The notes beneath the pieces are model-generated. The model was not told where the DNA came from. It did no database searches and saw nothing but the letters and a program-made list of their open reading frames with translations. Position numbers and translations under genes: made by a program. A stretch of DNA of 64,000 nucleotides from Ammoniphilus sp. CFH 90114 (GTDB lineage: Bacteria > Bacillota > Bacilli > Aneurinibacillales > RAOX-1). Below are positions 8,989-16,668 of this stretch, in pieces (within the stretch, counting starts at the first letter, position 1; each line of letters starts with the position of its first letter). The DNA lies in NCBI RefSeq assembly GCF_004123195.1, contig NZ_SDLI01000003.1:310001-374000 (forward strand). The letters run 5' to 3'.

Positions 8989-10107
8989 CTACTTTCCTAT
9001 TTTTACTGATATTTCCTTGTCGTAACGGTCTAGCCATGCAGGCATGCTGGTTGCAATCGCTTCATAATCAAAATTAACGACTTTAGAACGATCAAACTCT
9101 AGTGTTTTTGCAACGTCAGCTGGAAGCTCTACGTCTGTTGCTGGGTTATAGTAAAGATCGGTTGCATATAACTTCTGAACTTCATCGGTTAGTATCATGT
9201 TCAAGAATTCTTTTGCCGCCTCAGGATGCTTAGCCCCTTTAATCATAACGCCTACGTTTGGTACGATGTTTCCACCTTCTTGCGGGAACACGAACTCAAG
9301 AGGAAGCCCGGCTGCTTTTTGCGTTAAGCTTCTTGCCATGGTCCATGTAGTGTAAGCTGCTGTTTCACTTTGCAAATCTTGTTGTAACTGAGCCGCACTC
9401 TTTGCAAAGGTTGGGATATACCCTGCAATCGTTTCCATCTGCTTGAAACCAGGCTCCATATCTTTTTCAGAACCACCATTAGCATAAGAAAGCATAATAA
9501 GAGCAGAACGTCCAAAGTTACTCTTAACGTCTGTAATAGTGATGTTACCTTTTAACTCTGGTCGAGCCAAATCATTCCATGAAGTAGGAACAGGAAGTCC
9601 CTTCTCTTGTACAACTTTGCTGTTATAAGAAATTCCCATTGGCGTGAAGTTTACAGTTACTCCGCTATTCTCCGTCATGGCTAGATCACTAGGCACTCGG
9701 CTAAGATTCGGAATCATATCTGCAGTTAAAGGTTCCCACAGCCCTTCTTGTCTTCCTTTTTCTTGTTCTCCACCTTCAATAATAGCGACATCGATTTGTG
9801 GAGAAGCTTGTTGACCTTTAACCTTGGCTACAATATCCGTGGAAACACCTGAAACATACGTTAACTTCACATCAGGATACTTTTCGTTAAATAGTTTGAA
9901 GATCTTGTCCTTCATAAGCGTTTCTACCGTTGCTCCGTTCCCCGCAACAATAAGCTCCGATTCCATCTTTACCTCTGCAACAGGTGGTTCTGTAGACGGT
10001 GTTGGTGCTGCCGGTGCGGCTGAATCTTGCTTCGCTCCTCCACAACCTGTTAGCAAAGATCCGGCCAACAAGGTAACGGATAAAATGGACCATAATTTTC
10101 TTTTCAT
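8989..10107 (-). CDS. Extracellular solute-binding lipoprotein, PotD/type 2 family
   Basis: This 372-residue lipoprotein starts at ATG 10107, preceded by GAGGGGGC; five further in-frame codons upstream lack a binding site. The signal peptide ends in LLTGC, so the mature protein is lipid-anchored at Cys, followed by a Pro/Ala-rich linker and a periplasmic-binding-protein type 2 fold. It delivers the ligand to the permeases encoded downstream. It is the first gene of the operon (binding protein, ATPase, two permeases, peptidase), divergent from an IclR regulator across a 166-bp control region that contains a palindrome. Confidence 0.9.
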   Translation of the reverse strand: MKRKLWSILSVTLLAGSLLTGCGGAKQDSAAPAAPTPSTEPPVAEVKMESELIVAGNGATVETLMKDKIFKLFNEKYPDVKLTYVSGVSTDIVAKVKGQQASPQIDVAIIEGGEQEKGRQEGLWEPLTADMIPNLSRVPSDLAMTENSGVTVNFTPMGISYNSKVVQEKGLPVPTSWNDLARPELKGNITITDVKSNFGRSALIMLSYANGGSEKDMEPGFKQMETIAGYIPTFAKSAAQLQQDLQSETAAYTTWTMARSLTQKAAGLPLEFVFPQEGGNIVPNVGVMIKGAKHPEAAKEFLNMILTDEVQKLYATDLYYNPATDVELPADVAKTLEFDRSKVVNFDYEAIATSMPAWLDRYDKEISVKIGK

Positions 10108-10130
10108 AATGTGCCCCCTCATGATATACT

Positions 10131-10167
10131 GTTCTCTATACGTGAACGTTGTTTTTGTATAGGGAAC
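10131..10167. promoter_or_regulatory. Palindromic operator, probable IclR-type site
   Basis: GTTCTCTATAC at 10131-10141 and GTATAGGGAAC at 10157-10167 form an inverted repeat with 10 of 11 matching pairs. It lies 24 bp upstream of the binding-protein gene, downstream of a candidate minus-strand promoter (TTGATG near 10211, 17 bp, TAATAT). A further half-site AGAGAAC occurs at 10235-10241. The position suggests a roadblock or repressor site for the divergent regulator. Confidence 0.5.
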
Positions 10168-10273
10168 CTATGAAGAGATATTACCATTTTCGACAAAAAA
10201 CATCAATATACTAATGTAAATTTTTATATAATTAAGAGAACTGGCAGTATTCGCTAAAGAAAGGAAGACCGTC

Positions 10274-11032
10274 ATGGACAATTATTTATCCTCTGTTAAG
10301 AATGCCTGTACCCTTTTAAAGCTTTTTCTAAACTCATCAAAAGAGTTTGGGGTTACAGAAATTAGTAAAAAACTAAATATGTCGAAGGGCGCTGTACATA
10401 AGCTGTTAATCACACTGGAGAGTGAGGGCTTCATACGTCAGAATCCTAAAAACAAACAATATTCCCTGGGCTACACTTTACTCGAATTAGGGAATAGAGT
10501 CTTGAAAAATCATGACATGGTGGACTTTAGCAAGCCTTATCTAAGACAGCTAGCTGATTCAACGAAAGAGCTTGTTTGCTTATGTATCCTTGATGGTAAA
10601 GATGCCATTTATATTGATAAAGTTGACTCTCCCCATCCCGTTCGATTTAATGTGGATATTTATCGTCGTTTTCCTCTTTACTCCACATCAGCAGCTAGGA
10701 GTATATTAGCCTTTCAGTCCGAAGAATTAATTGAGGAAGTCTTGTCCCAAGAAATGAAGACCTTTACGCCGTATAGTGTAAAAGCAGCGGACGAAATGAA
10801 ACAAAGATTGAACAATATAAGACAAAACGGTTATGAATTTAGCTCCAACATGAGAAATGTGGGGGTAACGGGTATTGCTGCCCCCATACGAGATGCTAAT
10901 GAAGAAGTGTTCGCAGCACTCAGTATTATTGGTCCTTCGGAAAGAATGGAAGAGAACATACAGAAGTGGATTAATTTCGTCATGGATACGGCTCAAACCA
11001 TATCTAATGACCTCGGTTCTAGAGGGATATAA
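10274..11032 (+). CDS. IclR family transcriptional regulator
   Basis: This 252-residue DNA-binding regulator has an N-terminal winged helix (about residues 5-65, with VTEISKKLNMSKGAVHKLL as the recognition region) and a C-terminal GAF-like IclR effector domain (about 75-250). AAAGAAAGGAAG precedes the ATG. It is transcribed away from the ABC/peptidase operon, and IclR proteins usually control such divergent neighbours in response to a small organic ligand. Here the ligand is probably the imported substrate or its breakdown product. Confidence 0.92.
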   Translation: MDNYLSSVKNACTLLKLFLNSSKEFGVTEISKKLNMSKGAVHKLLITLESEGFIRQNPKNKQYSLGYTLLELGNRVLKNHDMVDFSKPYLRQLADSTKELVCLCILDGKDAIYIDKVDSPHPVRFNVDIYRRFPLYSTSAARSILAFQSEELIEEVLSQEMKTFTPYSVKAADEMKQRLNNIRQNGYEFSSNMRNVGVTGIAAPIRDANEEVFAALSIIGPSERMEENIQKWINFVMDTAQTISNDLGSRGI

Positions 11033-11118
11033 GTAGTAGGGACCAATTGATTCCTTCTTATCTTGTTCTAGAAAATGAATATCTGGAAATACCTTTTGTA
11101 ATATTCAGATAAAATTGT

Positions 11119-11147
11119 TTGGAAATCCCCTTTAAGAGATGTATAAT
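11119..11147 (+). promoter_or_regulatory. Sigma-A promoter with overlapping cre-like site
   Basis: TTGGAA (11119-11124), a 17-bp spacer and TATAAT (11142-11147) form a good sigma-A promoter. GGTAAGCGTTTTCA at 11151-11164 matches the catabolite-responsive element consensus at 13 of 14 positions and would sit on the transcription start. CcpA would therefore be expected to repress the small ORF at 11193. Confidence 0.5.
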
Positions 11148-11192
11148 AATGGTAAGCGTTTTCATTATTATGACCAATTGGGGGAATGATGG

Positions 11193-11360
11193 GTGATTTT
11201 CGAATCTCAATACCGTAGGAAAGCCCTTGAGTCATGGGAGAGCGACAAGGAAGAAACAAAAAAAGAGTTAAAGCAAATTTTTGAGGAAAACCGCCATCTC
11301 AAGTATCAACCTATTAAATACTTGATAACCATCGTTACAGCCATGTTTGTCCAAAACTAA
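11193..11360 (+). CDS. Hypothetical 55-residue protein, charged then hydrophobic
   Basis: This ORF starts at GTG 11193 with GGGGG upstream and ends at TAA 11360. The first 38 residues are highly charged and helix-forming (SDKEETKKELKQIF), and the last 15 are hydrophobic (YLITIVTAMFV), too short for a full membrane helix, so the gene may be truncated at its 3' end. A sigma-A promoter and a cre-like site lie just upstream. I do not recognise the family. Confidence 0.4.
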   Translation: MIFESQYRRKALESWESDKEETKKELKQIFEENRHLKYQPIKYLITIVTAMFVQN

Positions 11361-11363
11361 AAA

Positions 11364-11459
11364 ATGAAATTTACTGCGAAGGGTTCGGGAGACGAACTCT
11401 TTTATTTTGAGTGCGAACTTGATTCGAAGACAGGCAGGGAGGTTAGCTGCCAAGAATAA
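11364..11459 (+). CDS. Hypothetical 31-residue ORF
   Basis: ATG 11364 to TAA 11459 lies 3 bp after the 55-residue ORF, encodes an acidic peptide with two cysteines (FECELDSKTG), and stops inside the first unit of the palindrome array. There is no clear ribosome binding site. It may be a broken piece of the same former gene. Confidence 0.2.
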   Translation: MKFTAKGSGDELFYFECELDSKTGREVSCQE

Positions 11460-11640
11460 GCGGAGAATTTCCGGTTATTTTTAAAAGGGGTGCTCATAAT
11501 GTTCAAATAAGGGAAGGAATTCCTGTTATTTGTGTTAGAGAGTGGGTTCCTGGGGTGAATTTCCGAGTTAGCGGAAAAAATGCCGCCTATTTAGCAGATT
11601 TTTGTCCATCTGTGGGCAATAGCGGAAGTTTCTCCGCTTA
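11455..11640. repeat. Array of four imperfect palindromes (copy 1)
   Basis: Four units resembling AATAGCGGAA-n-TTCCGYTAT start at 11455, 11506, 11566 and 11618, so the spacing is 51, 60 and 52 bp. Each unit is a short inverted repeat. A second array with nearly the same spacing lies at 36648-36834. Between the palindromes the two arrays share little sequence. No ORF covers the array. Confidence 0.7.
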
Positions 11641-11645
11641 TCCCA

Positions 11646-11912
11646 TCAGATATAGAGCGCCACCGTCTGGCATACATAAAAATACGAAATCATATGAATG
11701 AGATCATACTCCGGTTTATACTGAGGTCTATACTCGTCAATGATGCCAAACTTGCGCAGAACTTCTATATTCCGAGCCCCTGTTTCCTCTGCAACTTCTC
11801 TTCTGAGTCCTGTAATGAGGTCTTCCTCCAACTCGACCCCTCCACCTGGAAAGCTATAATTATTGATTATGGTTAAATATAAATTAATAATTGGATGCAG
11901 GACAAAAAATTT
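11646..11912 (-). pseudogene. NUDIX hydrolase remnant
   Basis: The minus-strand translation from 11912 to a stop at 11646 contains SFPGGGVELEED followed by LRREVAEETGA, the two halves of the NUDIX box that binds Mg2+ and the nucleoside diphosphate. There is no start codon after the upstream stop (11913-11915), and the C-terminal part ends early after ISYFYVCQ. Intact members have about 140-160 residues; only about 88 remain. It lies against the palindrome array. Confidence 0.65.
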
Positions 11913-12006
11913 TTAACGGGAGATTATCTATGGGAGAGATAAATAGCCGCGAAATGTCACCACCGCTAAAGACTATACTAAATGAAAGCATAGAAGGAGT
12001 GGAAAG

Positions 12007-12411
12007 ATGAGTTGGCGAAATCTACTCGCTATTGGTCTGGGAGGGGCACTTGGGACAAATTTTAGATATATGTTCAATATAAATACCGTTGGTTTCGGAT
12101 ACCCATTAGGGACAATATTAGTAAATTTGGTCGGGAGTTTTATACTTGGTGTGCTAACAGGTTGGTTATTGCATCGAAAGATGAAGGAATGGCTTCGTTT
12201 AGGCTTAGGTGTTGGTTTTTGCGGTGGCTTTACGACGATGTCCACTTTAGCAGCAGATACATTTATGATGCATCAGCATTCTTCTATTCATCAAGTTGTT
12301 CTATATTTATCCATATCCCTGTTTGGTGGACTATCCTTAGCATTTGTGGGTTTTGTTGTAGGGAGACGAGGGAGTAAATTATTAAAAACGAGGACGGTGG
12401 AAACGAAATGA
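12007..12411 (+). CDS. crcB: Fluoride channel subunit FluC/CrcB, first copy
   Basis: This 134-residue protein has four helices and the family motifs GGALGTNFRY near the N-terminus and GFCGGFTTMSTL around residues 75-86, which line the fluoride pathway and the central Na+ site. FluC channels export fluoride passively. The gene overlaps the second copy by 4 bp (ATGA). Paired short FluC genes generally form heterodimers. AGAAGGAGTGG precedes the ATG. No fluoride riboswitch is recognisable upstream. Confidence 0.93.
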   Translation: MSWRNLLAIGLGGALGTNFRYMFNINTVGFGYPLGTILVNLVGSFILGVLTGWLLHRKMKEWLRLGLGVGFCGGFTTMSTLAADTFMMHQHSSIHQVVLYLSISLFGGLSLAFVGFVVGRRGSKLLKTRTVETK

Positions 12412-12788
12412 GCCTTATTTCACTAACGATTGGTGGAGCGGCTGGGGCCATCGCTCGTTACCTAGTTGGACTTCTGATCATGAGAAAGTTTCTGCATCCA
12501 CCGATTCCAATTGCGATGATGCTGTGTAATCTGCTTGGTTCGGCGGGACTAGGTATATTATTTGGTTTATATTTAGAGGATTTCCCGGTAAATGTATATA
12601 ATAACCTAACTTACCTCGGACTGGGTATCGGATTTTTTGGTGCTTTTACCACCTTTTCAACGTTTAGTATGGAGAGCGTGGAATTACTACGTCATCAGCA
12701 TTACAAGAAAGCGGTATTCTATGTTTTAGTATCATTATTAGGAAGCGTAATGATATTTTATATGGGATTCTACCTATTTAAGAGTTAA
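12408..12788 (+). CDS. crcB: Fluoride channel subunit FluC/CrcB, second copy
   Basis: This 126-residue partner has GGAAGAIARYLVG at the N-terminus and GFFGAFTTFSTFSME in the third helix, the classical fluoride-channel phenylalanine box. Its start codon overlaps the stop of the first copy, so synthesis is coupled as expected for a dual-topology heterodimer. A bidirectional terminator follows at 12791-12837. Confidence 0.94.
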   Translation: MSLISLTIGGAAGAIARYLVGLLIMRKFLHPPIPIAMMLCNLLGSAGLGILFGLYLEDFPVNVYNNLTYLGLGIGFFGAFTTFSTFSMESVELLRHQHYKKAVFYVLVSLLGSVMIFYMGFYLFKS

Positions 12789-12790
12789 GG

Positions 12791-12837
12791 AAAAAGGGAC
12801 TGCGTGGGAAAGAGAAACCCAGTTACAGCCCCTTTTT
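12791..12837. terminator. Bidirectional terminator between crcB and azoR
   Basis: AAAAAGGGACTG at 12791-12802 pairs with the CAGCCCCTTTTT end of the hairpin, with an inner GGGAAA/AACCC arm. It serves two convergent genes. Confidence 0.75.
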
Positions 12838-12849
12838 ATAATTTAAATT

Positions 12850-13476
12850 TTATAACTGGTTTGCTGCTGTGGCTGCTCTTGCAATACCATCTCCAATAAT
12901 CTCTTCTGCTCTATCAGGGAATTGATTATGTCCTTCAACAATGACGGATGTGATATCTGTAATGCCCCAGAAATTAAGAACAGCAGATACATATTTCACA
13001 GACATTTCCACTGCTTGAGCTGGTCCTTCTGAGTAGACCCCTCCTCTTGCATTAAGAAGGGCAACTTTCTTATCAGAGAGCAGACCTATTGGACCGTCTT
13101 GAGTATAGCGGAACGTCTTGCCAGCCTGACCGAGGTAGTCTAAGTACGTATGAAGCACAGCAGGGATGGTGAAATTCCATAGTGGGAAAGCAAACACGAT
13201 CTTATCGGCAGAAAGGAACTGGTTCAAGTATTTGTTAACCAAATCAGTAGCTTCTTTTTCTTTCTCCGTAAGTTCTAATCCTCTCCCGAGTTTAAACATA
13301 CCGTTCATTTTATCATTGTCGTAATAAGGTAGGTTCTCTTCAAAAAGATCAAGCTCTATAATCTCATCTCCTGGATGAGACTCCTTATAACTTTCAAGAA
13401 AAGCTTCATAGAGCTTTACACTTACCGCTTGTTCAACTGGACGACAATTTGCTTTTACAAACAGAACCTTAGCCAT
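12850..13476 (-). CDS. azoR: FMN-dependent NADH-azoreductase
   Basis: This 208-residue flavodoxin-fold enzyme reduces azo bonds and quinones with NADH in two-electron steps, protecting against electrophiles. Typical segments are the N-terminal beta strand MAKVLFVKANCRP, FAFPLWNFTIPAVLHTYLDYL (FMN binding) and LLNARGGVYSEGPAQ. The start is ATG 13476 because GGAGG lies directly upstream; a longer frame to 13524 has no binding site. Three GTTG-n-CAAC boxes lie upstream at 13512-13619. Confidence 0.92.
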   Translation of the reverse strand: MAKVLFVKANCRPVEQAVSVKLYEAFLESYKESHPGDEIIELDLFEENLPYYDNDKMNGMFKLGRGLELTEKEKEATDLVNKYLNQFLSADKIVFAFPLWNFTIPAVLHTYLDYLGQAGKTFRYTQDGPIGLLSDKKVALLNARGGVYSEGPAQAVEMSVKYVSAVLNFWGITDITSVIVEGHNQFPDRAEEIIGDGIARAATAANQL

Positions 13477-13511
13477 TTTATATACCTCCATAAAACTTTC
13501 ATTGTAGTTTG

Positions 13512-13619
13512 GTTGATATAGCAACTATATTTTACGGTGTTGTAGCAACTAATCGAAAGTGAGTATTGTTAAGAATAAATGAAGTTCTTGTGTTAAACTA
13601 ACCCAGTTGCTATATCAAC
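13512..13619. promoter_or_regulatory. Three GTTG-n-CAAC operator-like boxes upstream of azoR
   Basis: GTTGATATAGCAAC (13512-13525), GTTGTAGCAAC (13539-13549) and GTTGCTATATCAAC (13606-13619) are imperfect palindromes with identical arms; the first and third are reverse complements. They lie 36-143 bp upstream of the azoreductase start and look like sites for a MarR- or HxlR-type electrophile sensor. No such regulator is encoded nearby. Confidence 0.5.
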
Positions 13620-14072
13620 TTTTTATATGTAAACATTCTAAACTAATAAGTATAAAATGTCAATTTTATAGCATTTTCCATCCTAAAATGATCTTTACGG
13701 TTCCAAGAGACTAATTGATGTAAGTTTGCAAACTATTCAATGAATAGTTGAAACTTATGATTTTGGTTAGGAGACCTAGGCTACGAATATGTTTTTGAAA
13801 AAGCTTTTCTGATAATGTGTTTATTTAGGGTGGCTCTCATAAAATAAGTACTAAAAGTATGGTATGATAATTATGGGATCTAATAAGGCTTGGAAGATCT
13901 CCAAGTTATTAACAAATGGTCTTGAGGAATGGGCTTGTAAAGTCAATGAGTTGAAGGAAAAGGTGGGCATACTGTCATATTGAGTAGAGTATTCTTACTT
14001 ACTATAGATATATCCATTATAAAGAAAGGACGATGTTCTTTTATAAAAAATTATTTATGGAGGACGGTGTAA
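13620..14072. other. Intergenic stretch with one doubtful small ORF
   Basis: About 450 bp lie between the azoreductase control region and the antiporter gene. A 36-residue frame (ATG 13873 to TGA 13983, starting MGSNKAWKISKLL) is the only candidate gene, and it lacks a ribosome binding site. No hairpin terminator or riboswitch was recognised. Confidence 0.4.
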
Positions 14073-15551
14073 ATGGAATTTACAACCGATAATTCAATAT
14101 TTCTGTTTGCAATTCTTTTAGTTGTTGGGGTTATTACAACGAAGTTCTCTACTCGTTTTGGGTTACCATCCCTTGTTCTCTTTATTGTCGTAGGGATGGT
14201 ATTAAGTCATTTTGTTTACTATGATAATGCTTTCTTAACACAACTGTTTGGAATACTTGCTCTTATTGTTATCTTATTTGAGGGTGGATTACAAACGAAA
14301 TGGACAGATGTACGTAAGGTAGCTGTTCCTTCTCTTACACTCGCAACATTAGGTGTTGTGTTAACGACGGTTGTAATTGGAGTTTTTGCAAAATATATAC
14401 TTGGGGTATCTTGGTTAGAAGGAATGCTGTTTGGGGCTATTGTAGGGTCAACGGATGCGGCCGCGGTATTTGCGGTTCTTGGTAATAAGAATATCAAGCG
14501 TCGTTTGACCTCTGTTCTAGAAGCGGAATCTGGAACGAATGACCCAATGGCGGTCTTTCTTACCATCTCTCTTATCCAATTAATACACGCACCAGAATCG
14601 AATGGTTTATTTACCCTGATAGTGGCATTTTTGTGGCAAATGGGCTTTGGTCTATTGATGGGATTAATTATGGGTAGAGTAGCGGTTTGGAGCATTAATC
14701 GAGTCAATTTGGATTCCTCTGGTTTATATCCTGTTCTTGCCTTAGCTTTTGCTATTTTCACTTATAGTTCAACTGCCTTATTATACGGAAGCGGACTTCT
14801 TGCCGTTTATGTCATGGCTCTTTGGATGGGGAACTCCGATTTAACGTATCGTCATTCTATTTTTCGATTTAATGAAGGTTTTGCGTGGATGATGCAAATT
14901 CTGATGTTTATCATACTGGGATTGCTTGTGTTCCCAGCCGAGTTAATTGCTGTGACATGGCAAGGTATAGCCCTTTCGATCCTATTAATGTTTGTGGCTA
15001 GACCAATAGGCGTATTTATCAGCACAAGCTTTATGAAGTTCTCGGTGAAAGAAAAGGTCTTTATCTCATGGGCAGGTTTAAGGGGAGCTGTACCTATCGT
15101 ATTGGCAACATACCCCTTAATTGCCGGTCTTGAAAATGGTCAATTATTCTTTAATGTGGTATTCTTCGTTGTTTTTATTTCGGCTCTTGTACAAGGATCC
15201 AGTATATCTCCTCTAGCGAATAAACTTGGATTATCTGGAGGAGACAAGGTTAGCGTTCCTCATAGTTTGGAATTAGTTTCTATGGGGAAGACCAACAATG
15301 AAATTATTGAGATTCATATTGAAGAAGAATCAAGCGTTGTAGGTAAAGAATTGCACCTTTTGCTTCTTCCGGAAGATACATTGATTACAGCCGTTATAAG
15401 AGGGGAAAAATTAATAACCCCTCGGGGTAACACCAGATTATGTGTAGGGGACATACTGTATGTATTAATTTCAAAGCCTCAACGTGAACGCGTAAAAAAA
15501 GTTTTCATGAGCATGAAAGAAGTTGAGGAGCATGAAACCCTTGAGGCTTAG
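14073..15551 (+). CDS. CPA1 family monovalent cation/proton antiporter with RCK C-terminal domain (NhaP2-like)
   Basis: This 492-residue membrane protein has about twelve helices (1-385) followed by a soluble TrkA-C/RCK_C domain (about 405-480). The ion-binding helix carries GTND as in NhaP-type exchangers (ESGTNDPMAV), preceded by GSTDAAAVFAV. Relatives exchange K+ or Na+ for H+; a TrkA-C domain suggests ligand-gated K+/H+ exchange. GGAGGACGG precedes the ATG. It is a single-gene unit closed by a terminator at 15567-15597. Confidence 0.88.
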   Translation: MEFTTDNSIFLFAILLVVGVITTKFSTRFGLPSLVLFIVVGMVLSHFVYYDNAFLTQLFGILALIVILFEGGLQTKWTDVRKVAVPSLTLATLGVVLTTVVIGVFAKYILGVSWLEGMLFGAIVGSTDAAAVFAVLGNKNIKRRLTSVLEAESGTNDPMAVFLTISLIQLIHAPESNGLFTLIVAFLWQMGFGLLMGLIMGRVAVWSINRVNLDSSGLYPVLALAFAIFTYSSTALLYGSGLLAVYVMALWMGNSDLTYRHSIFRFNEGFAWMMQILMFIILGLLVFPAELIAVTWQGIALSILLMFVARPIGVFISTSFMKFSVKEKVFISWAGLRGAVPIVLATYPLIAGLENGQLFFNVVFFVVFISALVQGSSISPLANKLGLSGGDKVSVPHSLELVSMGKTNNEIIEIHIEEESSVVGKELHLLLLPEDTLITAVIRGEKLITPRGNTRLCVGDILYVLISKPQRERVKKVFMSMKEVEEHETLEA

Positions 15552-15566
15552 GGTCGTAGATTAAAG

Positions 15567-15597
15567 AACCAACCAGATTTTTTCATCCTGGTTGGTT
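15567..15597 (+). terminator. Rho-independent terminator after the antiporter gene
   Basis: AACCAACCAG (15567-15576) pairs perfectly with CTGGTTGGTT (15588-15597) and a T run follows. Confidence 0.85.
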
Positions 15598-15735
15598 TTT
15601 GATTTTGGTTCCCTTTGTACTTCGCACCCAAGGTATTATTTTAGCGTGGATGCTTATAAAAAATAACTACCTCATTTTCAAGAAACACTGTATGATGATT
15701 AACGAGAAGCGTCAAATGAAAGGCGGATATGACCT

Positions 15736-16533
15736 ATGTCTGATATGATTAAGGCTATTATTTTAGGTATAGTAGAGGGATTAACGGAATTTCTCCCGGT
15801 ATCATCAACGGGACATTTGATTCTAGTAGGACATCTTCTTGATTTTGAAGGAGACGCAGCCACCACGTTTAAAATTGTGATCCAGCTCGGAGCGGTTATG
15901 GCGGTTCTTGTTCTATATTGGAAAAGATACATGGAAATATTGAGGAATCTATTGGGTTTAAACTTTACGGCTAAGAAGTTGAACGCTATTCATATGATCA
16001 TTGCGATGTTGCCTGCTTTAATCGTATATCTAATTTTCAAGGATTTTATCAAACAAGTCTTGTTCGGGCCAACTGCAGTATTAATTGGATTAATTGTTGG
16101 TGGTGTCTTAATGATTGTGGCTTCTCGAGCTAAGGTCAAAGTTACTGCCGAGAATACGGATGAGATTACATATAAGCAAGCATTTGGTATCGGTCTGTTT
16201 CAGTGCCTTGCGTTGTGGCCTGGCTTTTCTAGGTCAGGATCGACGATCTCTGGTGGTCTCTTACTAGGGACAAGTCAGAAAGCAGCAGCTGACTTCACCT
16301 TTATTATATCCGTACCCGTGATGTTTGGAGCAACGGTATTAGATATGTATAATAGTCGTGAATTCTTAACTTCCGATGATCTAGTATTATTCCTTATCGG
16401 TTTTATCTCTGCTTTCGTCGTGGCTATGATTGCAGTAGTCACCTTCCTCAACTTAATTAAGCGATTAAAACTGGAGTGGTTTGCGGCTTATCGTTTCATT
16501 TTAGCGGCTGTATTCTACTTCTTCTTAATGTAA
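15736..16533 (+). CDS. uppP: Undecaprenyl-diphosphatase UppP (BacA)
   Basis: This 265-residue membrane phosphatase recycles the lipid carrier for peptidoglycan by dephosphorylating undecaprenyl pyrophosphate on the outer face of the membrane, and it gives bacitracin resistance. The catalytic motifs EGLTEFLPVSSTGH (about residues 13-26) and PGFSRSGST (about 160-168) are both intact. Length is normal. The ATG at 15736 has AAAGGCGGA upstream. A strong terminator follows directly, so the gene stands alone. Confidence 0.97.
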   Translation: MSDMIKAIILGIVEGLTEFLPVSSTGHLILVGHLLDFEGDAATTFKIVIQLGAVMAVLVLYWKRYMEILRNLLGLNFTAKKLNAIHMIIAMLPALIVYLIFKDFIKQVLFGPTAVLIGLIVGGVLMIVASRAKVKVTAENTDEITYKQAFGIGLFQCLALWPGFSRSGSTISGGLLLGTSQKAAADFTFIISVPVMFGATVLDMYNSREFLTSDDLVLFLIGFISAFVVAMIAVVTFLNLIKRLKLEWFAAYRFILAAVFYFFLM

Positions 16534-16534
16534 A

Positions 16535-16578
16535 ACATAAGAGCCCCATCACAAGAATCTGTGAAGGGGCTCTTATGT
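16535..16578. terminator. Terminator after uppP
   Basis: Thirteen perfect base pairs (16535-16547 with 16566-16578) with the core GAGCCCC/GGGGCTC begin 2 bp after the stop codon. Confidence 0.8.
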
Positions 16579-16668
16579 AGCTATTATAAACTCTATCAAA
16601 ATGATATACTAGTTTCAATAACTTTCCATTTTTAGTTAACAAATACACACCAGCTCATAGGAGAACAC

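Noticed and set aside
11913-12006. Possible fluoride riboswitch upstream of the fluC pair
   Set aside because: The conserved GGCGATGG and CTGATGACTCC-like segments of the crcB motif are absent; only a short TTATCT/AGATAA stem is present.
13873-13983. 36-residue ORF before the antiporter gene
   Set aside because: It lacks a Shine-Dalgarno sequence and promoter; kept only as a remark in the intergenic entry.
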